From contig JASLAT010000034.1 of the NCBI GenBank assembly GCA_030146915.1, forward strand, positions 1 through 64,000: a stretch of 64,000 nt of DNA, read 5' to 3'. A program made the position numbers and the translations under genes. How positions within the stretch are numbered: the first letter of the stretch is position 1; each line of letters opens with the position of its first letter. Positions 1 to 7,714 of this stretch are shown here, in pieces. Source of the DNA: Tissierellales bacterium (lineage in GTDB: Bacteria > Bacillota > Clostridia > Tissierellales > Tissierellaceae). The notes beneath the pieces were generated by a model. The model was not told the DNA's origin. It searched no databases and saw nothing but the letters and a program-made list of their open reading frames with translations.

Positions 1-42
1 GTAATCAATAGGTTGGCGGTTCAATTCCGTTCGCCAGCTCCA
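1..42 (+). tRNA. tRNA-Thr (anticodon NGT), 3' part only
   Basis: The window opens inside the anticodon. Bases 1-2 are anticodon positions 35-36 (GT). They are followed by the 3' anticodon stem, the AGGTT variable loop, a T arm at 15-31, acceptor strand CGCCAGC at 32-38, discriminator T39 and an encoded CCA at 40-42. An NGT anticodon reads threonine codons. The first anticodon base lies outside the window, so TGT is likely but not seen. Confidence 0.75.
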
Positions 43-52
43 TATTTTTAAT

Positions 53-137
53 GGGAGTGTGCCCGAGTGGTTAAAGGGGACGGACTGTAAATCCGTTAGC
101 TATGCTTTCACTGGTTCGAATCCGGTCACTCCCACCA
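53..137 (+). tRNA. tRNA-Tyr (GTA)
   Basis: Acceptor GGGAGTG at 53-59 pairs with CACTCCC at 128-134 region, and CCA is encoded at 135-137. The anticodon loop contains CTGTAAA. A long variable arm makes it a class II tRNA, as expected for bacterial tRNA-Tyr. Confidence 0.95.
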
Positions 138-154
138 AAAAATACTTAAAACAT

Positions 155-228
155 GCGGGTGTAGCTCAGTGGTAGAGCCCCAGCCTTCCAAGCTGGTTGC
201 GAGGGTTCGATCCCCTTCACCCGCTCCA
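155..228 (+). tRNA. tRNA-Gly (TCC)
   Basis: Acceptor GCGGGTG pairs with CACCCGC, followed by discriminator T and encoded CCA. The anticodon loop is CTTCCAA, giving TCC. All four arms fold normally. It lies 17 nt after tRNA-Tyr in the same cluster. Confidence 0.95.
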
Positions 229-236
229 TTAAATAG

Positions 237-313
237 GCGCCTATAGCTCAGTTGGATAGAGCAATGGACTTCTAATCCATGTGCCGGGGGTTCGAATCCT
301 CCTAGGCGCGCCA
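237..313 (+). tRNA. tRNA-Arg (TCT)
   Basis: Acceptor GCGCCTA pairs with TAGGCGC; discriminator G; CCA encoded. The anticodon loop CTTCTAA gives TCT, which reads AGA/AGG. AGA is the dominant arginine codon in the genes of this window, so this is probably the main arginine tRNA. Confidence 0.95.
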
Positions 314-325
314 TTAAATATTTAA

Positions 326-402
326 TGGGGTGTAGCCAAGTCGGTAAGGCAACGGACTTTGACTCCGTGATTCCATAGGTTCGAGTCCTATCACCCCAGC
401 CA
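326..402 (+). tRNA. tRNA-Gln (TTG)
   Basis: Acceptor TGGGGTG pairs with CACCCCA; discriminator G; CCA encoded. The anticodon loop CTTTGAC gives TTG. The U1-A72 pair is typical of glutamine tRNAs. Confidence 0.93.
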
Positions 403-417
403 TTTTAAATTTAATAA

Positions 418-493
418 GACCCATTAGCTCAGTTGGTAGAGCACTTGACTTTTAATCAAGGAGTCCCGCGTTCGAGTCGCGGATGGGTCACCA
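418..493 (+). tRNA. tRNA-Lys (TTT), copy 1
   Basis: Acceptor GACCCAT pairs with ATGGGTC; discriminator A; CCA encoded. The anticodon loop CTTTTAA gives TTT. It is identical to the copy at 1302-1377, a duplication inside the cluster that fits the heavy AAA/AAG use in this genome. Confidence 0.95.
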
Positions 494-502
494 TTTATTT
501 GT

Positions 503-591
503 GGAGAGATACCGAAGCGGTCATAACGGGGCGGTCTTGAAAACCGTTAGGGCTAACGCCCACGGGGGTTCGAATCCCTCTCTCTCCGCCA
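503..591 (+). tRNA. tRNA-Ser (TGA)
   Basis: Acceptor GGAGAGA pairs with TCTCTCC; discriminator G; CCA encoded. The anticodon loop CTTGAAA gives TGA. The long variable arm (AGGGCTAACGCCC region) is the serine-type class II arm. Confidence 0.94.
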
Positions 592-610
592 AATAACTAT
601 AATTTAGTGT

Positions 611-704
611 GGAGAAGTACTCAAGAGGCTGAAGAGGCTCCCCTGCTAAGGGAGTAGGTCCCTATTATAGGGGCGCGAGGGTTCAAATCCCTCTTTCTCC
701 GCCA
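611..704 (+). tRNA. tRNA-Ser (GCT)
   Basis: Acceptor GGAGAAG pairs with TTTCTCC with one G-U pair; discriminator G; CCA encoded. The loop CTGCTAA gives anticodon GCT, reading AGC/AGU. It has an extended variable arm, as for other serine tRNAs. Confidence 0.94.
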
Positions 705-715
705 AATTACTATGA

Positions 716-792
716 GGGCCTTTAGCTCAGTTGGTTAGAGCGCCCGGCTCATAACCGGTAGGTCTGGGGTTCGAGTCCCTGAAGGCCCACCA
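716..792 (+). tRNA. tRNA with CAT anticodon (Ile2 or elongator Met), copy 1
   Basis: Acceptor GGGCCTT pairs with GAAGGCC-type 3' strand; discriminator A; CCA encoded. The loop CTCATAA gives CAT. The C4-G69 and C5-G68 pairs are features the lysidine synthase TilS uses to recognise tRNA-Ile2, and the body resembles Ile2 of Bacillus more than its elongator Met. It lacks the GGG/CCC anticodon stem of an initiator. Identical to 1110-1186. Automated tools may call it Met. Confidence 0.8.
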
Positions 793-829
793 TTTACTTT
801 AAAGAAAGTAAATACCTTGTAGTGAATTT

Positions 830-905
830 GCCCAAATAGCTCAGTCGGTAGAGCAACAGACTGAAAATCTGTGTGTCGCTGGTTCGATTCCGGCTTTGGG
901 CACCA
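830..905 (+). tRNA. tRNA-Phe (GAA)
   Basis: Acceptor GCCCAAA pairs with TTTGGGC; discriminator A; CCA encoded. The loop CTGAAAA gives GAA. Standard class I fold. Confidence 0.95.
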
Positions 906-922
906 AGTTTAAAATGGTATAT

Positions 923-997
923 AGGGATGTAGTTCAGTGGGAGAACGTTGGTCTCCAAAACCAAATGTCGTGGGTTCGAATCCTGCCATCCCTGCCA
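923..997 (+). tRNA. tRNA-Trp (CCA)
   Basis: Acceptor AGGGATG pairs with CATCCCT; discriminator G; 3' CCA encoded. The loop CTCCAAA gives anticodon CCA. A1-U72 and G73 fit bacterial tryptophan tRNA identity. Confidence 0.94.
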
Positions 998-1013
998 TTT
1001 ATCAAATATAAAT

Positions 1014-1090
<77 letters not shown>

Positions 1091-1109
1091 TTTATATAAA
1101 AAAAGTAAT

Positions 1110-1186
1110 GGGCCTTTAGCTCAGTTGGTTAGAGCGCCCGGCTCATAACCGGTAGGTCTGGGGTTCGAGTCCCTGAAGGCCCACCA
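1110..1186 (+). tRNA. tRNA with CAT anticodon (Ile2 or elongator Met), copy 2
   Basis: Base-for-base identical to 716-792, so the same arguments apply (C4-G69/C5-G68, CTCATAA loop, encoded CCA). Two copies would make sense if it is Ile2, because AUA is one of the commonest codons in every gene of this window. Confidence 0.8.
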
Positions 1187-1194
1187 TTACATAC

Positions 1195-1219
1195 AAGCCT
1201 AGTTAAGTCTAGGTTTTTT
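1195..1219 (+). terminator. Hairpin with T-tract inside the tRNA cluster
   Basis: AAGCCTAG (1195-1202) pairs with CTAGGTTT (1209-1216) around a 6-nt loop, and T6 (1214-1219) overlaps the 3' arm. The T-run ends one base before tRNA-Glu begins. It looks like a weak intrinsic terminator or processing hairpin separating the last two tRNAs from the rest. Confidence 0.45.
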
Positions 1220-1294
1220 GGCCCCATGGTCAAGCGGTTAAGACATCGCCCTTTCACGGCGGTAACCCGGGTTCGAATCCCGGTGGGGTCACCA
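1220..1294 (+). tRNA. tRNA-Glu (TTC)
   Basis: Acceptor GGCCCCA pairs with TGGGGTC with one G-U pair at position 2-71; discriminator A; CCA encoded. The loop CTTTCAC gives TTC. Its first base directly follows a T-tract. Confidence 0.94.
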
Positions 1295-1301
1295 TGTTTA
1301 A

Positions 1302-1377
1302 GACCCATTAGCTCAGTTGGTAGAGCACTTGACTTTTAATCAAGGAGTCCCGCGTTCGAGTCGCGGATGGGTCACCA
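1302..1377 (+). tRNA. tRNA-Lys (TTT), copy 2
   Basis: Identical to 418-493. It is the last tRNA of the cluster and is followed within a few bases by a strong terminator hairpin. Confidence 0.95.
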
Positions 1378-1380
1378 TTA

Positions 1381-1418
1381 AAAAAATCCTAGTTCTTTTG
1401 ATAGAACTAGGATTTTTT
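1381..1418. terminator. Bidirectional terminator after the tRNA cluster
   Basis: A 12-bp perfect stem (1385-1396 with 1403-1414) has a 6-nt loop and is flanked by A6 on the left and T6 on the right. It can end the tRNA transcript on plus and the YprB-like gene on minus, which stops at 1438. Confidence 0.85.
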
Positions 1419-1437
1419 ATATTTAAATTGATTACCA

Positions 1438-2394
1438 TTATAATAATAAATTTAAAAAATTAATTAAGAATAATTTTATATTTTCAAACATATATTTATT
1501 CTTTATTTTTATAGGTAAGATATAGTTAGGTATATTATATTTTGAGCTTTTGTTTATATTTAAAGAATATATTCGAGTATCTATAACTATAGCAAGAGTA
1601 TTATCTGAAATATAGCCTTCTAAAATATTTAACTTTAGCTTAAATATTTTAAGATTATAAGTTTTAAAACTATAATATTTATTAAAATCTGATATATTAT
1701 ATTTTAGGCTAGGATATATAGAACCTTCTATATATAAGTGATCTTTGATTATTTTATAATCTAAAATCTCTATGTTTTTATTTTCTAAACTAATGGTTTT
1801 TTTATTATTTATAATTTTAATAATCTCTATAATATTTAACATCTGATATAAATCATCAAAATTATGTTTTAAGACTTTACTTTTAGATTTTTTATCATTG
1901 TTTACAATATAATCTTTATAAAATTTTATACAGTCATATCCAGAATAAATATCTTCTCTATTATATCCTAGATAATTTTCTACAGTTTTTAGCTTTAAAT
2001 TTTTTATATCCAACAAATCCTTATTTTTTCTTAGAAACTTATAAATATCTAAGGAGTTATGGATATTTATTAATTCGTTTAATTTGTGGTATTTTGCCCT
2101 GGAATTAATAAAAGGTAGATCGAAAGTATCACCATTGTAGTTTATTATAGTTGTAAACTTATTTAAAAATTTTATTGCTAATTTTAAAATATGTTTTTCA
2201 TCCTTTATACTATTAGCAAAAACTTGTTTTACTATCCAATTATTTTTTTCAGATTTATATATAATACCTATTAAATATACCATATCCCTATCTCTATTTA
2301 ATCCCGTTGTCTCTATATCAAGGAAACAAGCATTATCTAATCTATAATCTTTTAAGTCTAGATTATGTTCTATTGTTTCTTTTATTATTTGCAT
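1438..2394 (-). CDS. YprB-type RNase H-like exonuclease domain protein
   Basis: A 318-aa protein with the RNase H-like 3'-5' exonuclease fold of the Bacillus YprB family. Visible motifs are LDIETTG (Asp26, Glu28), the second motif around NYNGDTFDLP, and a late HNFDDLYQM segment supplying the usual His/Asp. This is the DEDD pattern for two-metal-ion nucleases. YprB homologues often carry a C-terminal TPR part; here the C-terminal half is Asn/Lys/Ile-rich and unrecognised. The start is taken as ATG at 2394 because AGGTGA sits six bases upstream; a GTG at 2403 overlaps that ribosome site and is less likely. It stands alone facing left, sharing a short AT-rich intergenic region with the next gene. 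The substrate is unknown. Confidence 0.8.
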   Translation of the reverse strand: MQIIKETIEHNLDLKDYRLDNACFLDIETTGLNRDRDMVYLIGIIYKSEKNNWIVKQVFANSIKDEKHILKLAIKFLNKFTTIINYNGDTFDLPFINSRAKYHKLNELINIHNSLDIYKFLRKNKDLLDIKNLKLKTVENYLGYNREDIYSGYDCIKFYKDYIVNNDKKSKSKVLKHNFDDLYQMLNIIEIIKIINNKKTISLENKNIEILDYKIIKDHLYIEGSIYPSLKYNISDFNKYYSFKTYNLKIFKLKLNILEGYISDNTLAIVIDTRIYSLNINKSSKYNIPNYILPIKIKNKYMFENIKLFLINFLNLLL

Positions 2395-2478
2395 ATAATT
2401 CACCTCAATAATTACTTATGTTATAATGTAACTATATTATACACAATATAATACTTATAGCTACATAAGGAGGATAAG

Positions 2479-3867
2479 ATGGATAATAATAAAAAAGAAA
2501 TAGAACAATTAAAAGACAAAGAAATAGTAGATATGGTACTTGAATTAAATAATAACCAAATTAAACATATAACAGAATCGAGTTTGATAAAACTGATGGT
2601 TTCATTAAATGTCTCTAAAACTTTATTTAAAGATGAGTTTAAGGATATTGAAGAAATTAACCCAGAGATGGATATTGTGAAAACCTATTTAGATAACTTA
2701 ACTGGTCTTGTTTTTGAAAAAGATACAGATAAATTATTAAAAATAAGAGAGGATCTTTATTTGTTTAAAAATATACTGGAAGGATATCTTGTAGAAATCT
2801 CTTACTTAGGTGAAATGATTGATGATTATGGAATTAAGGTTTTATCAAATAATGGAAATTATGAAAATTATAATTCAAAGCAAATAGATGACTTATTAAA
2901 TATGATCAATCATACATTAGAAGTATCCAAGGATAATTATCATAAATATTCTTTTATAATATCAGAAATAATAAAAATATTACCAATGAGACTGGTTAAA
3001 GGAAATTATTATGATACATTAAAAGATTGTTTAGGTAGAAATTTCCAAGGATATAATGAATCTATGGTAGATATGATAATAGATGGATATAAAAAACAAT
3101 TTGATAGTTCAATTAGAGATGGATATGGATTAAAATTCGATTATTTTTTTATGGAAATAGAAAAATTAAAAAGGAAAGAGTTTGAAGGTTTAACTTTAGA
3201 TGAATTATCCAAAATTGTAGAGAAGGTTATGAATCTAACTAAAGACTTAACTGATTTAAAAGATTATATTTTAGGCTTAGGTTTAATAACTAACTTAATA
3301 ATAGTGTTATATAAATCAGAGAATCATAGTGTAGTTTATAAAGAACTTTTAGATGAATGGAAAATTATAAATGAATTTAATTTTGAAGATTATAATAATA
3401 AAATGACAAAAAAGCTAGAAACTATGGAGTCTAACTTATCTAGTGAACTTAACAAATATGAAAAGCTTAGTATAGAATTAGCAAGTCGAAATCATATTAA
3501 AGATGAAAGACTAGATATGGAGCTTTTAAAGACTAGAGAAATATTAGCTTATTATAATGATATAGGATTTTCTGATATAAAGTATCTTGAAAGCATACAA
3601 TTTACAGCTGCAAGCTCAGCCTATATAGAAAATGCAATAGATTCATTGATAGAGTATATGGAGCGATCCTCAAAGATGCATCCAAATAAAGAGAGAAAAA
3701 TAAGGATGAGAAAGATTTTATCTATGGTAGACTTACCATTTTCAAATATAAAAGATTTTACAAATTATATAAGATATTCCTTAGATTCAAGGATAATAGA
3801 TAAAAAAATAATAAGTTTTAAAATAAATCAAATGATATATTTTTTAAATGAAGTAAATAAACAGTGA
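2479..3867 (+). CDS. Hypothetical helical protein (462 aa)
   Basis: I do not recognise a family. The protein is acidic/lysine-rich and looks almost entirely alpha-helical, with a probable coiled-coil stretch around residues 315-345 (KKLETMESNLSSELNKYEKL). It has no signal peptide, no clear transmembrane helix, no cysteine cluster and no nucleotide-binding motif. AAGGAGG lies 6-8 bases before the ATG, so it is expected to be well translated. A terminator follows at once, so it is probably a single-gene unit and not formally part of the cysteine desulfurase-thiI operon next to it. A cytoplasmic structural or regulatory role is possible, but nothing here shows one. Confidence 0.7.
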   Translation: MDNNKKEIEQLKDKEIVDMVLELNNNQIKHITESSLIKLMVSLNVSKTLFKDEFKDIEEINPEMDIVKTYLDNLTGLVFEKDTDKLLKIREDLYLFKNILEGYLVEISYLGEMIDDYGIKVLSNNGNYENYNSKQIDDLLNMINHTLEVSKDNYHKYSFIISEIIKILPMRLVKGNYYDTLKDCLGRNFQGYNESMVDMIIDGYKKQFDSSIRDGYGLKFDYFFMEIEKLKRKEFEGLTLDELSKIVEKVMNLTKDLTDLKDYILGLGLITNLIIVLYKSENHSVVYKELLDEWKIINEFNFEDYNNKMTKKLETMESNLSSELNKYEKLSIELASRNHIKDERLDMELLKTREILAYYNDIGFSDIKYLESIQFTAASSAYIENAIDSLIEYMERSSKMHPNKERKIRMRKILSMVDLPFSNIKDFTNYIRYSLDSRIIDKKIISFKINQMIYFLNEVNKQ

Positions 3868-3875
3868 TAGATTAT

Positions 3876-3903
3876 GAAAAGCTAGTTTACTAGCTTTTCT
3901 TTT
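3876..3903 (+). terminator. Intrinsic terminator after the 462-aa protein
   Basis: AAAAGCTAG (3877-3885) pairs with CTAGCTTTT (3890-3898) around a 4-nt loop, followed by a T-rich run. It separates the hypothetical gene from the cysteine desulfurase. Confidence 0.75.
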
Positions 3904-3933
3904 GAGTTTATTATTGGAAAAAAGAGGTGTATT

Positions 3934-5079
3934 ATGATATATTTAGATAATTGTTCTACAACTAAAATGAGAGATGAGGTTATAGAAGTTATAAGCAGAT
4001 CTTTAAAAAGTGATTTTGCAAACCCATCATCTCTACATGATTTAGGATTTAAAATAGAGAAAAAAATAAACTTAGTAAGGGAAGATATAGCTAAATTTAT
4101 TGGTGTCAATAGAGATGATATATATTTTACTTCTGGAGGAACAGAGAGTAATAATATAGCAATAAAATCTGTAGTAAAAAAAATGAGAAGGAAAGGAAAG
4201 CATTTAATAACCAGTAATATAGAGCATCCTTCAGTTTTAGAAGTATTTAAGGAATTAGAAAGGGAAGGATATGAAGTTGATTATTTAAGTGTTGATAAGC
4301 TGGGGAGTATATCTTTAGAAGAGTTTAAAGAGCTTTATAGACCTGAAGAAACTATATTAGTGTCTATCATGCAAGTAAATAATGAGATAGGTACTATCCA
4401 ACCTATAATGGATATAGCTAAATTACTAAAAGGAAAATCAACAATGTTTCATGTTGATGGTGTACAAGGATTTGGTAAATTAGATTTTAAGTTAACAGAT
4501 ACTGATATAGATTTATATAGTTTTAGCGGACATAAGGTATATGGGCCTAAAGGTATAGGAGGATTATATATTAATCCTAAGTTAGGATTGAGACCTGTTA
4601 TATATGGAGGAGGGCAAGAGAAGGGTTTTAGGTCAGGAACAGAAAATACTCATTCTATAATAGGTTTGGGAAAAGCAGTAGAGATAATGTTTAATAAAAA
4701 GGAAGAAGAGAAAAGTCATATAATAAAGTTAAATAAGTATCTTAGAAAAAGATTGGAAGAAATAGATGATATTTTAATAAATAATTCTTATGAACTATCA
4801 TCTCCTTATATAATAAGTTTATCAATAAACAATATTAGAGGAGAAGTGCTATTACATTACTTAGAAAGTGAAGAGATATATGTATCAACTTCATCAGCAT
4901 GTTCTTCAAATGGTACAAAGAAAAGTCATGTCTTAGAAGCTATTAATCTTCCTAACAGTTATTTGGAAGGAACTATTAGAATCTGTCTATCTTATGAGAT
5001 TACTTTTGAAGATATAGATAGATTTATTGAAGTACTAAAAAAATCAGTTAAAGATATAAGAGAAATTATTATGAGGTGA
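3934..5079 (+). CDS. Cysteine desulfurase, NifS/NifZ type
   Basis: A 381-aa class V PLP enzyme that removes sulfur from L-cysteine, forming alanine and an enzyme persulfide. The PLP lysine is K201 in SGHKVYGPKG, the N-terminal half has TSGGTESNN for PLP phosphate contact, and the persulfide cysteine is C323 in the loop STSSACSSNG. The thiI gene starts 7 bp after its stop. In Bacillus the NifZ desulfurase next to thiI is dedicated to 4-thiouridine synthesis, and the neighbouring ThiI here also lacks a rhodanese domain. I therefore infer direct sulfur transfer for tRNA s4U and possibly thiamine. No iscU/nifU scaffold gene is adjacent, arguing against a main Fe-S assembly role. AGAGGTG precedes the ATG. 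Confidence 0.92.
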   Translation: MIYLDNCSTTKMRDEVIEVISRSLKSDFANPSSLHDLGFKIEKKINLVREDIAKFIGVNRDDIYFTSGGTESNNIAIKSVVKKMRRKGKHLITSNIEHPSVLEVFKELEREGYEVDYLSVDKLGSISLEEFKELYRPEETILVSIMQVNNEIGTIQPIMDIAKLLKGKSTMFHVDGVQGFGKLDFKLTDTDIDLYSFSGHKVYGPKGIGGLYINPKLGLRPVIYGGGQEKGFRSGTENTHSIIGLGKAVEIMFNKKEEEKSHIIKLNKYLRKRLEEIDDILINNSYELSSPYIISLSINNIRGEVLLHYLESEEIYVSTSSACSSNGTKKSHVLEAINLPNSYLEGTIRICLSYEITFEDIDRFIEVLKKSVKDIREIIMR

Positions 5080-5086
5080 TTGTATA

Positions 5087-6253
5087 ATGGAAAAAGTGTT
5101 ATCATTAAGTTTAGGGGAAATAATCTTAAAAGGAAGAAATAGATCATATTTTGAAAATAAGTTAATAAGTCAAATAAAAAGAGCTACTTCAGATATAGGA
5201 TATAAAAACATTTATAAAAATCAGGGTAAAGTTTATATAGAAGCAGATGAAGTAGATTTTCCACAACTAATTAAGAGGTTAGAAAAAGTTTTTGGTATAG
5301 TTTATATTAGTCCTTGTATAAGAGTTGATAAGGATATTAAAAAAATAGAAAGGGCAGTTATAGAAGTAGTTAAAAATAAGTTACTTAATAGTAAGGTTAG
5401 AACTTTCAAAGTAGAGACAAATAGGGTAGATAAAAGTTTCAAAATTAAATCGCCTGCAATGTCTGCTAAAATGGGTGGAGTTATTTTGAAAAATATAGAA
5501 GGATTAAAAGTAGATGTTCATAATCCTGATATGTATTTATATATAGATATAAAAGAAAGAGCATATATCTATACAGATAGGTACGAAGGGACTAGAGGGA
5601 TGCCTGCGGGAACAAATGGTAAAGGAATGCTATTACTATCTGGTGGTATAGATAGCCCTGTAGCGGGTTATTTAATGGCTAGAAGAGGGATAGCACTATC
5701 GGCTGTACATTATCATTCCTATCCATTTACTAATCAAAGAGCTGAAGATAAAGTAAAAGAATTAGCTAAAATATTATCTAGATATTTAGGTCCTATAAAA
5801 TTGTATAGTATAAATATAATTGATATACAAAAAGAAATTAATAAAAATTGTCCAGCATCAGAGATGACTATAATATCTAGAAGATTTATGATGAGAATAG
5901 CAGAAAGGATAGCTTTAAAAGAAGGACTAGGAGCATTAATAACTGGTGAAAATTTAGGTCAAGTAGCTAGTCAAACTTTAGAAGGACTTACAGTTACAAA
6001 TAGCTCAGTTGATCTACCCGTTTTTAGACCTCTTATTGGATTTGATAAGAATAATATAATAAATATAGCTAAAGAAATAGAAACTTATGAGACATCAATT
6101 TTACCTTATGAAGATTGTTGTACAGTTTTTCTACCAAAAAATCCTGTTATCAAGCCTAGGATAAAAGATATAGAAAAGTCTGAAGAATCATTAGATATTT
6201 ATGGATTAATTGATAGTGCGATAGAAAAAATGGATATATATACTATAGAATAG
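5087..6253 (+). CDS. thiI: tRNA uracil 4-sulfurtransferase ThiI
   Basis: A 388-aa enzyme that adenylates and thiolates U8 of tRNA to 4-thiouridine and may also supply sulfur for the thiamine thiazole. Order: N-terminal ferredoxin-like region, THUMP domain to about residue 165, then a PP-loop ATP pyrophosphatase domain opening with LLSGGIDSPVAGYL. The length and the end soon after residue 380 show that the C-terminal rhodanese domain of the E. coli enzyme is missing, as in Bacillus. A separate cysteine desulfurase must therefore pass sulfur to it, presumably the gene immediately upstream. Its ribosome site AGGTGATT overlaps the desulfurase stop codon, so the two are translationally linked. Confidence 0.95.
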   Translation: MEKVLSLSLGEIILKGRNRSYFENKLISQIKRATSDIGYKNIYKNQGKVYIEADEVDFPQLIKRLEKVFGIVYISPCIRVDKDIKKIERAVIEVVKNKLLNSKVRTFKVETNRVDKSFKIKSPAMSAKMGGVILKNIEGLKVDVHNPDMYLYIDIKERAYIYTDRYEGTRGMPAGTNGKGMLLLSGGIDSPVAGYLMARRGIALSAVHYHSYPFTNQRAEDKVKELAKILSRYLGPIKLYSINIIDIQKEINKNCPASEMTIISRRFMMRIAERIALKEGLGALITGENLGQVASQTLEGLTVTNSSVDLPVFRPLIGFDKNNIINIAKEIETYETSILPYEDCCTVFLPKNPVIKPRIKDIEKSEESLDIYGLIDSAIEKMDIYTIE

Positions 6254-6263
6254 GGGGAATATT

Positions 6264-6830
6264 ATGAGAAATAAAGGATTGGCCGTGGCACTAGTAATAC
6301 TTGTCATATTAGGAAGCATAGGCCTTAGTGTCTCTAGAAGATACAATAAATTAGTAATAATGGATGAAAGTATCGATGGTTCATGGGGAGAAATTGAAAA
6401 TCAATTGCAAAGAAGAGCAGACTTAATTCCTAATTTATTGGAAGTTGTTAAGGGATATGCATCTCATGAAGAGGAAGTTATAAAATCTATATCAGATGCT
6501 CGTGCAGGATACTCTTCAGCATCTACTCCAAAGGAATATGCTGCAGCTGAAGAAAAACTAAATGAATCAATAAAAAGTTTAAATATAATTGTAGAAAATT
6601 ACCCTGATTTAAAAGCTAATCAAAATTTTAAAGATTTACAAGTAGAATTAGCAGGTACAGAAAATAGAATAGCTACTGCAAGAATGAGATATAATGAAAT
6701 GGTGCAAAGGTATAATGAAACTATAAGGCAACTACCTAACAATATAATTGCATCTATGTTTGGATTTGAAAGAAAAGATTATTTTCAGATAAATGAATCA
6801 GCTAGAGAGGTTCCTAAAATAAAGTTTTAG
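6264..6830 (+). CDS. lemA: LemA family membrane protein
   Basis: A 188-aa protein with one N-terminal membrane helix (residues about 6-24) followed by the long helical LemA domain. Family features are the YNKLVIMDESIDGSWGEIENQLQRR start and the RADLIPNLLEVVKGYA segment, and later ENRIATARMRYNEMVQ. LemA proteins are membrane-anchored helical bundles of unclear biochemical role. They are very often encoded next to a TPM-domain protein, as here: the next gene starts 10 bp downstream. The ATG follows a GGGGG ribosome site. Confidence 0.92.
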   Translation: MRNKGLAVALVILVILGSIGLSVSRRYNKLVIMDESIDGSWGEIENQLQRRADLIPNLLEVVKGYASHEEEVIKSISDARAGYSSASTPKEYAAAEEKLNESIKSLNIIVENYPDLKANQNFKDLQVELAGTENRIATARMRYNEMVQRYNETIRQLPNNIIASMFGFERKDYFQINESAREVPKIKF

Positions 6831-6840
6831 GAGTGGTTAA

Positions 6841-7590
6841 ATGAAGAGAAAAATAATGGCTATAGTTTTGCTAATATTAATATTTTCTAATGTAGTTTTA
6901 GCAGAAGGCTATAGGTTACCAGATCCTAGTTATGAATTTTATATTTATGATGAGTTAGGTATACTGGATAAAGATACGAAAGATTACATTATAGATATAA
7001 ACAAAAAGCTTTATAATGAGGTCGGTGTTCAGGTTGTTATAGCGATAATAGAAAGTTTCAACCAATTTGATAAGCAGATGTACTCTACAAAATTATTTGA
7101 AAAGTGGAAAGTAGGAAGTGAAGGCAAAGATAATGGAATATTAGTTGTTATAAGTCCTAAAGAGGGAGAAATGTGGATAGAAACTGGTTATGGTTTAGAG
7201 GGGGCTTTTCCAGATAGCCTTCAAAAAAGAATTATAGATAATGACTTTGTTCCATATTTTATAGAAGGAGATTATAACACTGGAATATTATCTGGATTCA
7301 ATCGAATGATAAAAATTATAGAACAAGAATATAATATAGATATCAATGGGTTGAAAGAGGTGGAAGAACATAATAGTAATAAATCTTCACCTCTTCTTAT
7401 TATAATTATAATAATATTAATATTTATTGATATCAAGTTTTTTGGAGGAAACTTTTTAGCTTTAATAAGTAGAAGTTTATTTGTATCGACAAGATATGGC
7501 TCAGGACCACCATCTGGGGGTAATAGAAATTCAGGATCATCTGGCGGTGGGGGCAGATCTGGTGGAGGTGGAGCAGGAGGTAGTTGGTAA
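6841..7590 (+). CDS. TPM domain protein with Gly-rich tail
   Basis: A 249-aa exported protein. It has a signal peptide (residues 1-21, ending near VVLAEG), a TPM domain at about 30-160 (YEFYIYDELGILDKDTKD, GVQVVIAIIES, DNGILVVISPKEGEMWIETGYGLEG), one membrane helix near 183-202 and a C-terminal glycine/serine tail ending GGAGGSW. The TPM fold is linked to photosystem repair phosphatase activity in plants, but bacterial function is poorly defined. It forms a two-gene unit with lemA and is closed by a perfect palindrome terminator. Confidence 0.88.
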   Translation: MKRKIMAIVLLILIFSNVVLAEGYRLPDPSYEFYIYDELGILDKDTKDYIIDINKKLYNEVGVQVVIAIIESFNQFDKQMYSTKLFEKWKVGSEGKDNGILVVISPKEGEMWIETGYGLEGAFPDSLQKRIIDNDFVPYFIEGDYNTGILSGFNRMIKIIEQEYNIDINGLKEVEEHNSNKSSPLLIIIIIILIFIDIKFFGGNFLALISRSLFVSTRYGSGPPSGGNRNSGSSGGGGRSGGGGAGGSW

Positions 7591-7604
7591 TAATAGATAT
7601 TCTT

Positions 7605-7630
7605 AAAAGTCTATCCTAGGATAGACTTTT
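7605..7630. terminator. Palindromic terminator after lemA-TPM
   Basis: A 26-bp perfect inverted repeat (AAAAGTCTATCC and its complement) begins with A4 and ends with T4. Good end signal between the TPM gene and the potABCD promoter region. Confidence 0.75.
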
Positions 7631-7648
7631 ATATTACATAAAAATAGA

Positions 7649-7677
7649 TAGAAAATTACTTATAATTTAGTTATAAT
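7649..7677 (+). promoter_or_regulatory. Candidate promoter of potABCD
   Basis: TAGAAA (7649-7654), a 17-bp spacer, and a perfect TATAAT (7672-7677). The -35 matches four of six consensus bases. It lies 38 bp before the potA ATG. Confidence 0.45.
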
Positions 7678-7714
7678 ATTAAAGGTGTAAAATATAGAAT
7701 ATGGAGGGATTAGA

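Noticed and set aside
126..314. 62-aa open frame on minus across the tRNA cluster
   Set aside because: It runs antisense over tRNA-Gly and tRNA-Arg, a known artefact of tRNA genes often misannotated as a protein.
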